From the NCBI RefSeq assembly GCF_001645385.1, contig NZ_LVHI01000012.1, positions 38,404 through 102,403 of the forward strand: 64,000 bases of DNA. Reading direction: 5' to 3'. The notes under the pieces were generated by a model. The model did no database searches, was not told where the DNA came from, and saw only the letters and a list, made by a program, of their open reading frames with translations. A program made the position numbers and the translations under genes. Source of the DNA: Rhodococcoides kyotonense. GTDB taxonomy: Bacteria > Actinomycetota > Actinomycetes > Mycobacteriales > Mycobacteriaceae. Of the stretch, positions 42,513 through 52,526 are shown one piece after another (positions within the stretch are counted from its first letter, which is position 1; each line of letters starts with the position of its first letter).

Positions 42513-43384
42513 GACGCGGTCCCCCCTTGCGATGCGTGTCGGGCTTCGGCCGCGCGCTGCGCGATGACAGCCTGCGCCGCGTCCGCGATTCGAGATTCCG
42601 CCACCGGAGCGGCACCGACGCTGGTGACCGCCACGGCCGTGGGGTAGATCCCCCGCGTGACGTCGGGACCACCGGTTGCCGAATCGTCGTCCGCGGCGTC
42701 GAACAATGCCTCGACGACGGCAGCGAGGGCTGCATCCTCGGTGGCACCGGGCGTGTACAGCTTCTTGAGCGCTGCCTTGGCGAACAGGGAGCCCGACCCG
42801 ACTGCGTGATATCCCGACTGCTCCTCGTACCGTCCACCCACGATGTCGTACGAGACGATGCGGCCCGCCTTCTCCGGCTCGTTGACGTCGATGTCGAAAC
42901 CGACGAGAAGCGGGACGGCAGCCAGACCTTGCATCGCGGCACCCAGGTTGCTGCGCACCATCGAGGACAGCTTGTTGGCCTTGCCGTTGAACGTGAGCGG
43001 AACGCCCTCGATCTTCTCGTAATGCTCCAGTTCGACCGCGAACAGGCGTACCAGTTCGATCGCGATACCTGCTGTGCCTGCGATGCCCGCCGCCGAGTAC
43101 TCGTCGGTGACGAACACCTTCTGCATGTCCCGATTCGCGATCAGGTTTCCCTGCGTCGCGCGCCGGTCTCCCGCGATGAGGACGCCACCGGCGAAGGTCA
43201 CGGCGACGATGGTCGTGCCGTGCGGCGCAACGTCCGACATACCGTGGCCGGCCGCCGTCATACGGCCCTCGGGGAGCAGATGTGGTGCATGGTCGCGCAG
43301 GTAATCGGTGAACGACGAGTGATGAGAGCCGAACGACGGCAACAGATCACGCGGGGCGTGTCCGGCTGTGCGATCCTCCGTCAC
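42509..43384 (-). CDS. prcB: 20S proteasome beta subunit
   Basis: The proteolytic subunit, 291 residues with a propeptide of about 56 residues. Cleavage before T57 in [12 protein letters not shown] exposes the catalytic threonine; the partner lysine and aspartate region is [21 protein letters not shown]. The GTG start overlaps the pup stop by 4 bp (GTGA), so pup, prcB and prcA are translationally linked. Confidence 0.96.
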   Translation of the reverse strand: MTEDRTAGHAPRDLLPSFGSHHSSFTDYLRDHAPHLLPEGRMTAAGHGMSDVAPHGTTIVAVTFAGGVLIAGDRRATQGNLIANRDMQKVFVTDEYSAAGIAGTAGIAIELVRLFAVELEHYEKIEGVPLTFNGKANKLSSMVRSNLGAAMQGLAAVPLLVGFDIDVNEPEKAGRIVSYDIVGGRYEEQSGYHAVGSGSLFAKAALKKLYTPGATEDAALAAVVEALFDAADDDSATGGPDVTRGIYPTAVAVTSVGAAPVAESRIADAAQAVIAQRAAEARHASQGGTAS

Positions 43385-43575
43385 TGGCCGCCCTTCTGAA
43401 CGTAGGCGCGAACGAAATCTTCAGCGTTCTCCTCGAGCACGTCGTCGATCTCGTCGAGAAGGTCGTCGGTCTCCTCCGCCAGCTTCTCGCGACGTTCCTG
43501 ACCACCACCGGCCTCGCCTGGGACCTCGTCGTCGCCGTCGCCACCGCCAGAGCGCCGTGTCTGCTCCGTAGCCAT
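43381..43575 (-). CDS. pup: Prokaryotic ubiquitin-like protein Pup
   Basis: A 64-residue disordered tag protein ending [13 protein letters not shown]. The last residue is glutamine, so Dop must deamidate it to glutamate before ligation. The central region [26 protein letters not shown] is the coiled-coil-forming part that binds ARC. AGGAGG lies nine bases before the ATG. First gene of the pup-prcB-prcA operon. Confidence 0.97.
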   Translation of the reverse strand: MATEQTRRSGGGDGDDEVPGEAGGGQERREKLAEETDDLLDEIDDVLEENAEDFVRAYVQKGGQ

Positions 43576-43706
43576 AGTCGCCGACCTCCTTACGTATTCG
43601 CATCGATGTGCTCGGACCTTCACCCTACCGATTCGATACGCGCCAGGGGTGGCAAGACACAACGTCCGACGACTTCGAATACCGGGGACGGCGGCGCAGC
43701 CGCAGA

Positions 43707-45206
43707 TCAGGTGGTGAGTTGCTCGACGAGTTCGGCGGCCGTTTCCGCGGTCTCCAGAAGTTCGCCGACGTGCGCCTTGCTGCCGCGCAGCGGCTCGAGC
43801 GTCGGGATTCGGACGAGCGAGTCGCCGCCCAGGTCGAAGATCACCGAATCCCAACTGGCAGCGGCGATGTCGGCCCCGAACTTGCGCAGAACCTCTCCGC
43901 GGAAATAGGCGCGCGTGTCCGCGGGCGGCGTCGACACGGCGTCGAGAACCTGCTGTTCGGTGACGAGCCGCTCCATCGAGCCGCGCGCCACGAGGCGGTT
44001 GTACAGGCCCTTGTCCAGGCGGACGTCGGAGTACTGCAGGTCGACGAGGTGCAGCCGGGGCGCCGACCAGCCGAGCCCTTCGCGCTGACGGAATCCCTCG
44101 AGCAACCGCAGCTTCGCAGGCCAGTCCAGCAGGTTCGCACACTCCATGGGATCGCGTTCGAGCAGATCGAGCACCATGGCCCACTTGTCCAGGATGTCGG
44201 CGACGCGGGGGTCGTCGTTGCCCTCACTGGCCACGAACTTCGCGACGCGCTGGTGGTAGATGCGCTGCAAGGCCAGACCCGTCAGTTCCCGCCCGTCGGC
44301 GAGTGCAACAGCCTGCCGCAGCGTCGGGTCGTGGCTGATCTGATGGACGGCCGTGACCGGACGAGCCAGCTGCAGGTCCGACAGGTCGACGCCCGCCTCG
44401 ATGATGTCGAGGACGAGAGCCGTCGTGCCCACCTTGAGGTACGTCGCCATCTCGGCGAGGTTCGCGTCGCCGATGATGCAGTGCAGCCGGCGGTACTTGT
44501 CCGCGTCGGCGTGCGGCTCGTCGCGCGTGTTGATGATGCCGCGCTTCAGCGTGGTCTCGAGCCCCACCTCGACCTCGATGTAGTCTGCGCGCTGCGACAG
44601 CTGGAAACCGGCCTCGTCGCCCGACTGCCCGAGACCGACCCGTCCGGATCCCGTGATGACCTGGCGGGATGCGAAGAACGGTGACAGTCCGGCGATCACC
44701 GCGGAGAACGGCGTCTCTCGCGACATCAGGTAGTTCTCGTGCGTGCCGTACGACGCGCCCTTGCCGTCGACGTTGTTCTTGTAGAGCTGCAGACGCGGCG
44801 CTCCGGGAACACTCGACGCGTGGCGAGCGGCCGCCTCCATGACGCGTTCGCCCGCCTTGTCCCAGATGACGGCGTCGAGCGGGTCGCTCACCTCCGGTGC
44901 CGAATACTCGGGGTGGGCGTGGTCGACGTACAACCGTGCGCCGTTGGTCAGGATCATGTTGGCGGCGCCGACCTCGTCGGCGTCGATGACCGGGGCCGGC
45001 CCGCTGAAGCGACCCAGATCGAATCCGCGTGCGTCGCGCAAGGGTGACTCGACCTCGTAATCCCACCTGGTTCGCTTCGCACGCGGCACTCCGGCCGCCG
45101 CGGCGTACGCCAGCACGGCCTGGGTGGATGTCAGGATCGGGTTCGCCGTCGGTTCGCTCGGTGACGAAATTCCGTACTCGACCTCGATACCGATGATGCG
45201 CTGCAT
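43707..45206 (-). CDS. dop: Pup deamidase/depupylase
   Basis: A 499-residue paralogue of PafA that deamidates Pup and also removes it from targets. Family marks: [37 protein letters not shown] (catalytic aspartate; the Dop-type [10 protein letters not shown]), [19 protein letters not shown] and [22 protein letters not shown]. The Dop loop near residues 40-80 is present. ATG 45206 lies eight bases after TAGGCT. It is set apart from arc by a strong terminator and is followed by pup after 131 bp. Confidence 0.96.
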   Translation of the reverse strand: MQRIIGIEVEYGISSPSEPTANPILTSTQAVLAYAAAAGVPRAKRTRWDYEVESPLRDARGFDLGRFSGPAPVIDADEVGAANMILTNGARLYVDHAHPEYSAPEVSDPLDAVIWDKAGERVMEAAARHASSVPGAPRLQLYKNNVDGKGASYGTHENYLMSRETPFSAVIAGLSPFFASRQVITGSGRVGLGQSGDEAGFQLSQRADYIEVEVGLETTLKRGIINTRDEPHADADKYRRLHCIIGDANLAEMATYLKVGTTALVLDIIEAGVDLSDLQLARPVTAVHQISHDPTLRQAVALADGRELTGLALQRIYHQRVAKFVASEGNDDPRVADILDKWAMVLDLLERDPMECANLLDWPAKLRLLEGFRQREGLGWSAPRLHLVDLQYSDVRLDKGLYNRLVARGSMERLVTEQQVLDAVSTPPADTRAYFRGEVLRKFGADIAAASWDSVIFDLGGDSLVRIPTLEPLRGSKAHVGELLETAETAAELVEQLTT

Positions 45207-45214
45207 AATCTACG

Positions 45215-45220
45215 AGCCTA
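45215..45220 (-). promoter_or_regulatory. -10 box of dop
   Basis: TAGGCT on the minus strand, eight bases before ATG 45206, downstream of the arc terminator. It gives dop its own, probably leaderless, promoter. Confidence 0.45.
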
Positions 45221-45271
45221 GGTGATGAACGCGACCGGCATCGAACCCAGGACCGTCGAACGGCCGAAAGC

Positions 45272-45308
45272 GTCGGGGCCGTTCGCACGATGTACGAACG
45301 GCCCCGAC
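45272..45308 (-). terminator. Perfect 14-bp stem-loop after arc
   Basis: GTCGGGGCCGTTCG (45272-45285) pairs with CGAACGGCCCCGAC (45295-45308) around a 9-base loop. It starts 27 bases after the arc stop and should end the arc transcript before dop. Confidence 0.8.
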
Positions 45309-45335
45309 GAAGACCTCGGTTGCCTCACACGGCCC

Positions 45336-47108
45336 TTACAGGTACTGCCCCGTGTTGGACTCGGTGTCGATCGCGCGCGACGCACTCGCGTTCTTGCCGG
45401 TGACCAACGTGCGGATGTAGACGATGCGTTCGCCCTTCTTGCCGGAGATACGCGCCCAGTCGTCCGGGTTGGTGGTGTTCGGCAGGTCCTCGTTCTCGGC
45501 GAACTCGTCGACGATCGAGTCGAACAGGTGCTGCACCCGCAGACCCGGATTGCCCGATTCGAGAACCGACTTGATCGCGTACTTCTTCGACCTGTCGACG
45601 ATGTTCTGGATCATCGCGCCCGAATTGAAGTCCTTGAAGTACAGAACTTCCTTGTCCCCGTTGGCGTACGTGACCTCGAGGAACCGGTTGTCGTCGCTCT
45701 CGGCGTACATACGGTCGACGACCCGCTCGATCATCGCGCGTACGCACGACGGCCGATCTCCGCCGAACTCGGCGAGGTCGTCGGCGTTGACCGGCAGCGA
45801 ATCGGTCAGGTACTTCGAGAAGATGTCCTGTGCCGACTCCGCGTCGGGACGCTCGATCTTGATCTTCACGTCGAGACGGCCGGGGCGAAGGATGGCCGGA
45901 TCGATCATGTCCTCGCGGTTGGACGCGCCGATGACGATGACGTTCTCGAGACCTTCCACGCCGTCGATCTCGGCGAGAAGCTGTGGCACGACCGTGGTTT
46001 CGACGTCGGAGGACACACCCGATCCGCGCGTGCGGAAGATGGAATCCATCTCGTCGAAGAACACGATGACCGGCGTTCCCTCGGACGCCTTCTCGCGCGC
46101 ACGCTGAAAGATCATCCTGATGTGACGCTCGGTTTCACCGACGAACTTGTTGAGCAACTCGGGGCCCTTGATGTTCAGGAAGTACGACTTGGCTTCCTTG
46201 GCATCCTGGCCGCGCGCCTCGGCGATCTTCTTCGCAAGCGAGTTGGCGACGGCCTTGGCGATCAGCGTTTTACCGCATCCCGGCGGGCCGTACAGCAGCA
46301 CACCCTTCGGAGGCCGAAGCGAGTACTCGTGGAACAGATCCTTGTGCAGGAACGGCAATTCCACCGCGTCACGAATCTGCTCGATCTGCCTTCCGAGGCC
46401 ACCGATGTCCTCGTAGCCGACGTCGGGCACTTCCTCGAGCACGAGGTCCTCGACCTCCGCCTTGGGAACGCGTTCGAATGCGTAGCCCGCCTTCGTGTCC
46501 ACGAGCAATGAATCGCCGGGCCGAAGCCTGCGCGACGGCTCGCCTGGATCGTCGGGGCCCTCGTCGTTGGCCATGTCGAACAACGGCTTGGCCAACCACA
46601 CCACACGTTCTTCGTCCGCGTGACCGACCACCAACGCCCGCGAGCCGTCACCCAAGAGCTCGCGAAGCGTACTGATTTCACCGACCTGCTCGAACGAACC
46701 TGCCTCGACGATGGTCAGCGCTTCGTTCAGCCGGACGGTCTGCCCCGATGCGAGCGTGTCGGTCTCGATGTTCGGCGAACACGTCAACCGCATCTTGCGC
46801 CCGGACGTGAACACGTCGACGGTGTCGTCCTCGTGGACGGTCAACAGAATTCCGTAGCCGCTCGGCGGTTGTCCCAGGCGGTCGACCTCTTCGCGCAGCG
46901 CGATGAGTTGCTGGCGTGCCTCCTTGAGGGTGTCCATCAACTTCGAATTGCGCAAAGAAAGCGAGTCGACGCGCACCTCGAGTTCGCGTACGTGTTCAGG
47001 CGATTCGCCCAGTTGACCCAGCTGTCGACGCAGCGACGCAGCTTCGGCGCGCACGTTGTCGAGTTCCGCTCTGGCCGCGGCCGAATCCGGATTGTCTGTC
47101 GAGCTCAT
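45336..47108 (-). CDS. arc: Proteasomal AAA+ ATPase ARC/Mpa
   Basis: The ring ATPase that binds Pup and feeds proteins into PrcAB. In 590 residues: an N-terminal coiled coil (about 10-75), two OB folds, and one AAA+ domain with Walker A GPPGCGKT (near 273), Walker [12 protein letters not shown] (near 343) and sensor/arginine residues [19 protein letters not shown]. It ends in TGQYL, the GQYL tail that docks into PrcA. The ATG has GGGAGGAG upstream. Divergent from the lipoprotein gene. Confidence 0.97.
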   Translation of the reverse strand: MSSTDNPDSAAARAELDNVRAEAASLRRQLGQLGESPEHVRELEVRVDSLSLRNSKLMDTLKEARQQLIALREEVDRLGQPPSGYGILLTVHEDDTVDVFTSGRKMRLTCSPNIETDTLASGQTVRLNEALTIVEAGSFEQVGEISTLRELLGDGSRALVVGHADEERVVWLAKPLFDMANDEGPDDPGEPSRRLRPGDSLLVDTKAGYAFERVPKAEVEDLVLEEVPDVGYEDIGGLGRQIEQIRDAVELPFLHKDLFHEYSLRPPKGVLLYGPPGCGKTLIAKAVANSLAKKIAEARGQDAKEAKSYFLNIKGPELLNKFVGETERHIRMIFQRAREKASEGTPVIVFFDEMDSIFRTRGSGVSSDVETTVVPQLLAEIDGVEGLENVIVIGASNREDMIDPAILRPGRLDVKIKIERPDAESAQDIFSKYLTDSLPVNADDLAEFGGDRPSCVRAMIERVVDRMYAESDDNRFLEVTYANGDKEVLYFKDFNSGAMIQNIVDRSKKYAIKSVLESGNPGLRVQHLFDSIVDEFAENEDLPNTTNPDDWARISGKKGERIVYIRTLVTGKNASASRAIDTESNTGQYL

Positions 47109-47230
47109 GAGCGACTCCTCCCAGTCCGATCAGTCAACGCTACCGGCACGGCGGCAAAAGTGCGTGTGGACACGATCCAGTGGTCTCGTATGCCCCGGTT
47201 CGAGCCATCCGAACCCTGAGTCGCGTCATG

Positions 47231-47249
47231 TTAGCCTCGCCTGACCACC
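47231..47249 (+). promoter_or_regulatory. Possible iron box (DtxR/IdeR-like) overlapping a -10 element
   Basis: TTAGCCTCGCCTGACCACC agrees with the 19-base IdeR/DtxR consensus TTAGGTTAGSCTAACCTAA at 12 positions and contains TAGCCT, a plausible -10 box. It lies 36 bases before the lipoprotein start. The match is weak on the right side. Confidence 0.3.
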
Positions 47250-47284
47250 TGCGATTTCTGCATCTCGAGGGAGAGACTTCACCA

Positions 47285-47776
47285 GTGAAAATGTTCAAGG
47301 TCACAGCAGCGGTCGTGTCCGTCTCGGGGGCACTCCTGATCGCCGGGTGCAGCTCCGGCGACGACACCGATCATGCGGATCACACGACGACTGCCGCGGT
47401 CACCTCCGGAACCGATCAGTCCTCGGCCGAGAACGTCGCAGCTCCGACCGTCGACGAGTTGACCGCGTCGCTGAACCTGCTCGTCGACCCGCAGGTCGAC
47501 GCGACGACCAAGGCCGCGACCGTGGAAAACGGTCAGGCTCGGCTGGCGAACCTCGAGCAGATGACGGCCGCCCTCGCGAACTACGGGGACATCACCTTCC
47601 AGGTCGACGAGCCGACGGTCGAGGGCGAGACGGCGACCGCGCCGGTCACGATCGCGACCGCACGAGGCACGACCGCTCCGACGCCGAACACGTGGGTACT
47701 GATCGACGGCAAGTGGAAGGTGTCCGACGCGAGCGCATGCCAGATCCTCGCCATGGGACAGGCGCCCTGCGTCTAG
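47285..47776 (+). CDS. Lipoprotein, LppK-like position
   Basis: A 163-residue exported protein. The signal peptide MKMFKVTAAVVSVSGALLIAG ends in the lipobox LIAGC with the lipidated cysteine near residue 22. A polar, threonine-rich linker follows, then a small domain of about 110 residues ending in WVLIDGKWKVSDASACQIL, an SH3/NTF2-like low-specificity fold. The role is unknown. GGGAGAG precedes GTG 47285; ATG 47291 is an alternative. It is at the place of lppK (Rv2116) beside arc. Confidence 0.8.
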   Translation: MKMFKVTAAVVSVSGALLIAGCSSGDDTDHADHTTTAAVTSGTDQSSAENVAAPTVDELTASLNLLVDPQVDATTKAATVENGQARLANLEQMTAALANYGDITFQVDEPTVEGETATAPVTIATARGTTAPTPNTWVLIDGKWKVSDASACQILAMGQAPCV

Positions 47777-47822
47777 AACCCGGAGTCCATCTGCCGGTGC
47801 GCGTGATCGACACTTGCTGTTC

Positions 47823-48878
<1,056 letters not shown>

Positions 48879-48879
48879 T

Positions 48880-48885
48880 TAGTCT
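48880..48885 (+). promoter_or_regulatory. -10 box of the leaderless RecB-like nuclease gene
   Basis: TAGTCT ends seven bases before GTG 48893. The surrounding sequence TAGTCTGCGTGGTGTGAGT is very like that before the PAC2 gene (56141). Confidence 0.5.
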
Positions 48886-48892
48886 GCGTGGT

Positions 48893-49771
48893 GTGAGTAT
48901 TACCGATTCGCTGCCGATGGAGCTCTCCGTCGGATCGACTGCCCCGGACGCGTCGGACCCTTCTCGACGTAGCAGGCCCGCACTGTCCCCCTCCCGCGCC
49001 AACGACTTCAAACAGTGCCCGCTGCTGTACCGCTTCCGTGCGGTCGATCGCATCCCGGAGAAGTCGACCACCGCACAGGTCAAGGGAACCGTCGTTCACG
49101 CAGCACTGGAAGCGCTGTACGGAATGCCCAGTGCGACACGAGATTCGGCGACGGCAGTCGAGCTCGTCGACCCAGCGTGGGAACGCGTCGTCGCCGAGTC
49201 TCCGGACATTGCGGATCTGCTCACTCCTGCCGAACGTGCCACGTTGCTCGACCAAGCACGAGCACTCGTCAGCGGCTACTACGAGATGGAAGATCCCACT
49301 CGGTTCGAACCCGAGTCGTGCGAACAGCGCGTCGAGATCGAGCTCGCCGACGGCACTCCCCTGCGCGGTTTCATTGACCGGATCGACGTCGCGCCCAACG
49401 GCATGGTTCGCGTCGTCGACTACAAGACGGGCCGTGCGCCCAGCGGTTTCACCGAGGCCAAGGCGCTGTTCCAGATGAAGTTCTACGCGCTCGTGATCAT
49501 GCGGATGCGCGGCATCGTTCCCGCGCAGCTCAAGCTGATGTATCTCGCGGACAAGAAGTCGTTGACGTACACCCCCGACGAGGGCGAGTTGCTGCGCTTC
49601 GAGCGCATGCTGTCCGCGATCTGGAAGGCGATCGTGACGGCGGGCGAGACCGGCGACTTCCAACCCCGTCGCGGAACGCTGTGCAAGTGGTGCGATCACC
49701 AGCCGCTGTGCCCGGAGTTCGGCGGAACTCCGCCTGTGTACCCCGGTTGGCCTACCGGAGGCGACCGATGA
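48893..49771 (+). CDS. RecB-like PD-(D/E)XK nuclease, Cas4/AddB-type iron-sulfur family
   Basis: A 292-residue nuclease. The catalytic motifs are VKGTVVHAALEALYG (histidine), RGFIDRIDVA (aspartate) and RVVDYKTGRAP (D-x-K). Four cysteines, one in DFKQCPLLYRF and three in CKWCDHQPLC, match the iron-sulfur staple of Cas4 and AddB nucleases. It probably degrades DNA ends in repair, though the stand-alone role is not established. It is linked by ATGA overlap to a thioesterase gene and matches Rv2119. Confidence 0.9.
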   Translation: MSITDSLPMELSVGSTAPDASDPSRRSRPALSPSRANDFKQCPLLYRFRAVDRIPEKSTTAQVKGTVVHAALEALYGMPSATRDSATAVELVDPAWERVVAESPDIADLLTPAERATLLDQARALVSGYYEMEDPTRFEPESCEQRVEIELADGTPLRGFIDRIDVAPNGMVRVVDYKTGRAPSGFTEAKALFQMKFYALVIMRMRGIVPAQLKLMYLADKKSLTYTPDEGELLRFERMLSAIWKAIVTAGETGDFQPRRGTLCKWCDHQPLCPEFGGTPPVYPGWPTGGDR

Positions 49772-50589
49772 CACCGAGTCCAGCGACAGCCGACGCGTTC
49801 TACGTTCCGCTCGGCCCGAACGAGCGCGGCCACGAGGTGTTCCGCACCACCGAACGAACCGTCAGCCTGTGGGCACCCACGATGCAGCACGGCGCGCCCC
49901 CGTCTGCTCTGCTGGTCCGAGCGCTGGGGCGCGTCGCCCCGCGTCCCGACATGCAGCTCACGAGGGTCGTCGTCGAGTTACTCGGCCCGGTTCCCATCGC
50001 AGACATCGAAGTTCGCGCGTGGACGGAACGCCCCGGGTCGTCCATCGAACTCGTCGTCGCCGAGCTGTGGGCGCGTACGAGTTCCGGTGTCGACCGAGCC
50101 GTCGCCAGAGGAACGGCGTGGCGCATGGCCACCGCGGACACATCCGCCGTCTCGTCCGCCGCAGACACGCCGCTGAAACCGTTGTCCGACGCCGTTGTTC
50201 ACACCTGGGGCGGCACCTGGAAGTCCGGTTACCTCGACAACGTCGAGATGCGCGCGCTCACCGAGTTCGGCGTCGACGGGCCCGGTCAGGTGTGGGCGCG
50301 TCCGAAACCCGCTCTCGTGGAGGGCGAATCGATGACTCCGATGGAGCGCTTGTTCTCGATCGCGGACATCGCCAACGGGATCGGTGCCAAGATCGATATC
50401 GACCGATGGACGTTCCTCAACACCGATCTGACCGTGCACGTGTTTCGCGAACCGGTCGGCGACTGGGTGGGCGTGTCCGCCGAAACATCCACCGGCCCCG
50501 ACGGATTCGCGATGTCCGCAGGCGTACTCCACGACGAACGCGGACCCGTCGGACGGATCGCTCAGACGGTGCTGGTACGACCTCGGTGA
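49768..50589 (+). CDS. Acyl-CoA thioesterase family protein
   Basis: A 273-residue double hot-dog protein. It has MQHGAPPSALLVRAL near residue 40, the typical N-terminal TesB/4HBT_3 stretch, and the C-terminal WTFLNTDLTVHVFREPVGDWVGVSAET. It probably hydrolyses acyl-CoA; chain length is unknown. The ATG overlaps the nuclease stop by 4 bp. A short hairpin ACCTC-ggt-GAGGT lies at its stop codon. Confidence 0.85.
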   Translation: MTPSPATADAFYVPLGPNERGHEVFRTTERTVSLWAPTMQHGAPPSALLVRALGRVAPRPDMQLTRVVVELLGPVPIADIEVRAWTERPGSSIELVVAELWARTSSGVDRAVARGTAWRMATADTSAVSSAADTPLKPLSDAVVHTWGGTWKSGYLDNVEMRALTEFGVDGPGQVWARPKPALVEGESMTPMERLFSIADIANGIGAKIDIDRWTFLNTDLTVHVFREPVGDWVGVSAETSTGPDGFAMSAGVLHDERGPVGRIAQTVLVRPR

Positions 50590-50608
50590 GGTGTCGACAT
50601 TCCGGTGA

Positions 50609-51478
50609 TCAGAACGCCCGACAGGACCTGATGTCCGACGCCAGAATCGCTTTCGCGCCGAGCTCGGCGAGATCGTCCATGACGGAATTGTGGGCCTTTC
50701 GAGAGACCATGGCGCGCACCGCGATCCAGTTCTCGTCGGCCATCGGCGACAACGTCGGCGATTCGATTCCCGGCGTGATCTTCACAGCCTCGTCGAGAAT
50801 GGCCTTCGGGCAGTCGTAATCCAGCATCAGGTACTGCTGCGCGAACACGACACCTTGAATGCGGGCGATCAGCTGCTTCCGAGTTCGGTCGCTGCTGTCG
50901 CTACCGTCCCTCCCGTCGCCGCCTGCTCGTTCGATCAGCACACCCTCGGAATCGCACAACGACTCACCGAATGCGACGAGATTGTTCTGCCGCAGCGAGC
51001 GACCGGATTCGACGACGTCGGCAATTGCGTCGGCGACACCCAGCTGGATGGAGATCTCGACGGCACCGTCGAGCCGGATGACCGTCGCCTCCATTCCACG
51101 CGCTGCGAGGTCGGCCTTCACCAGATTGGGGTACGACGTCGCGATGCGGAGGCCGGCGAGGTCGTCGGTGGACCAGTCCTTGCCCTGCGGTCCGGCGTAA
51201 CGGAAGGTCGAACGCCCGAATCCGAGAGACAGAAGTTCCTCGACGGGAGCTCCTGAGTCGAGCGCGAGATCGCGGCCGGTGATGCCCAGGTCGAGCTGGC
51301 CGGAACCGACGTAGATTGCGATGTCCTTGGGGCGGAGGAAGAAGAATTCGACGCCGTTGGCGGGGTCGAGGACGGTGAGGTCCTTGGAGTCGCTTCGACG
51401 CCGGTAGCCGGCTTCCTTGAGAATCTCTGCGGCGGATTCGGAAAGAGCACCCTTGTTGGGAACTGCTACGCGCAACAT
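50609..51478 (-). CDS. hisG: ATP phosphoribosyltransferase
   Basis: First enzyme of histidine biosynthesis, joining ATP and PRPP. The 289-residue long form has [35 protein letters not shown], the PRPP loop region [19 protein letters not shown] and a C-terminal ACT-like domain ([25 protein letters not shown]) for histidine feedback. AAGGA lies seven bases before ATG 51478. It follows hisE by 44 bp; the other his genes are elsewhere, as in mycobacteria. Confidence 0.96.
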   Translation of the reverse strand: MLRVAVPNKGALSESAAEILKEAGYRRRSDSKDLTVLDPANGVEFFFLRPKDIAIYVGSGQLDLGITGRDLALDSGAPVEELLSLGFGRSTFRYAGPQGKDWSTDDLAGLRIATSYPNLVKADLAARGMEATVIRLDGAVEISIQLGVADAIADVVESGRSLRQNNLVAFGESLCDSEGVLIERAGGDGRDGSDSSDRTRKQLIARIQGVVFAQQYLMLDYDCPKAILDEAVKITPGIESPTLSPMADENWIAVRAMVSRKAHNSVMDDLAELGAKAILASDIRSCRAF

Positions 51479-51522
51479 GACGATGTCCTTATGTGAGAGA
51501 AGTCCGATGGAGGAGAACCTGC

Positions 51523-51804
51523 TCACAGATGTCGGTAGACATCCTCCAGCTTCAGCCCGCGACCCACCATCAACACCTGAACCCAGTACAGCAGCTGGGA
51601 GATCTCCTCGGCCAGCGCGTCGTCGCCCTCGTGTTCGGCGGCGATCCAGACCTCGCCCGCTTCCTCGATGATCTTCTTCCCTTGAGCGTGCACACCTGCA
51701 TCCAACGCGGCCACGGTGCCGGAACCCTCGGGACGGGTGGCGGCACGGTCGGTGAGCTCGGCGAACAGTGAGTCGAAGGTCTTCACGGTGGATGATTCTT
51801 TCAT
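51523..51804 (-). CDS. hisE: Phosphoribosyl-ATP pyrophosphatase
   Basis: A 93-residue MazG-like all-helical enzyme doing step two of histidine synthesis. Metal-binding acidic residues are in [35 protein letters not shown] 51804 gives the start [17 protein letters not shown], which lines up with the mycobacterial protein; GTG 51786 is an alternative. Lies between the HAD gene and hisG. Confidence 0.95.
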   Translation of the reverse strand: MKESSTVKTFDSLFAELTDRAATRPEGSGTVAALDAGVHAQGKKIIEEAGEVWIAAEHEGDDALAEEISQLLYWVQVLMVGRGLKLEDVYRHL

Positions 51805-51845
51805 GACGCTGGATTCGTGACGCGGCCGACGCCTCTCATCACTGT

Positions 51846-52526
51846 TCACGCCGGTCGTGCGTCGCGCCAGGCCGACCGAAATCCTGCATCGGTGAGTCCC
51901 ACCAACGACTCGCGGACGACGTAACCCGGCCGCGCGTCCACCGACACCTCGGACGGCACGAGCAGCACCGAACAGCCTGCCCGGTGCGCCGAGAGCGATC
52001 CCGTCGGCGAATCCTCCACTGCCAGACACGACGACGGTTCGAGACCCAGCAGCGAGGCCCCACGAAGGTACGGCGCAGGGTGCGGCTTACCTTCCTCGAC
52101 TTCGTCTCCGCTCACGGTAAAGTCGAAGTACTCGCGACCGATCGTCTCCAACGCGTTCTCGACGAGGCCGCGTTCGGTGTTGGTGACGAGCGCGGTCTTC
52201 AGGTCCATGTCGCGGGCCAGCTGCAGCGCATCCTTGGCACCCGGTCGCCACGGGATGCCTTCTGCGAACAGAGTTCCGACGCGGTCGGTCAGCCAGTCGC
52301 GTCCGCGTTTCAACGATTCCTCGGTGACCTCGGTGCCGGTATGCGCGAACACCTTCGTCAGCGCGCCGCGCATCGAGTTGCCGAGGGTGCTCTCACGGAC
52401 CTCGGCCGTCAGCTCACGCCCCAGCTCGAGCGACAGCTCGGCCACCGCGACGTCCCAGATCTTCTCCGAGTCGAGCAGTGTGCCGTCCATGTCCCACAGA
52501 ACAGCGAGCAGAGTGTTCTCAGACAT
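51846..52526 (-). CDS. HAD-superfamily phosphatase (subfamily IA)
   Basis: A 226-residue hydrolase with a helical cap after motif I. Motif I is [12 protein letters not shown], motif II is LVTNTERG (threonine), motif III uses the lysine in [11 protein letters not shown], and motif IV is [12 protein letters not shown]. It may act on a sugar phosphate or similar; no substrate can be named. The ATG overlaps the end of metH by 8 bp, so it is in the metH-hisE-hisG transcription unit. Confidence 0.9.
   Translation of the reverse strand: MSENTLLAVLWDMDGTLLDSEKIWDVAVAELSLELGRELTAEVRESTLGNSMRGALTKVFAHTGTEVTEESLKRGRDWLTDRVGTLFAEGIPWRPGAKDALQLARDMDLKTALVTNTERGLVENALETIGREYFDFTVSGDEVEEGKPHPAPYLRGASLLGLEPSSCLAVEDSPTGSLSAHRAGCSVLLVPSEVSVDARPGYVVRESLVGLTDAGFRSAWRDARPA

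Noticed and set aside
45225-45265. tRNA-like TCGAACCC sequence
   Set aside because: No acceptor stem, anticodon arm or D arm can be formed around it; it lies between dop and the arc terminator.
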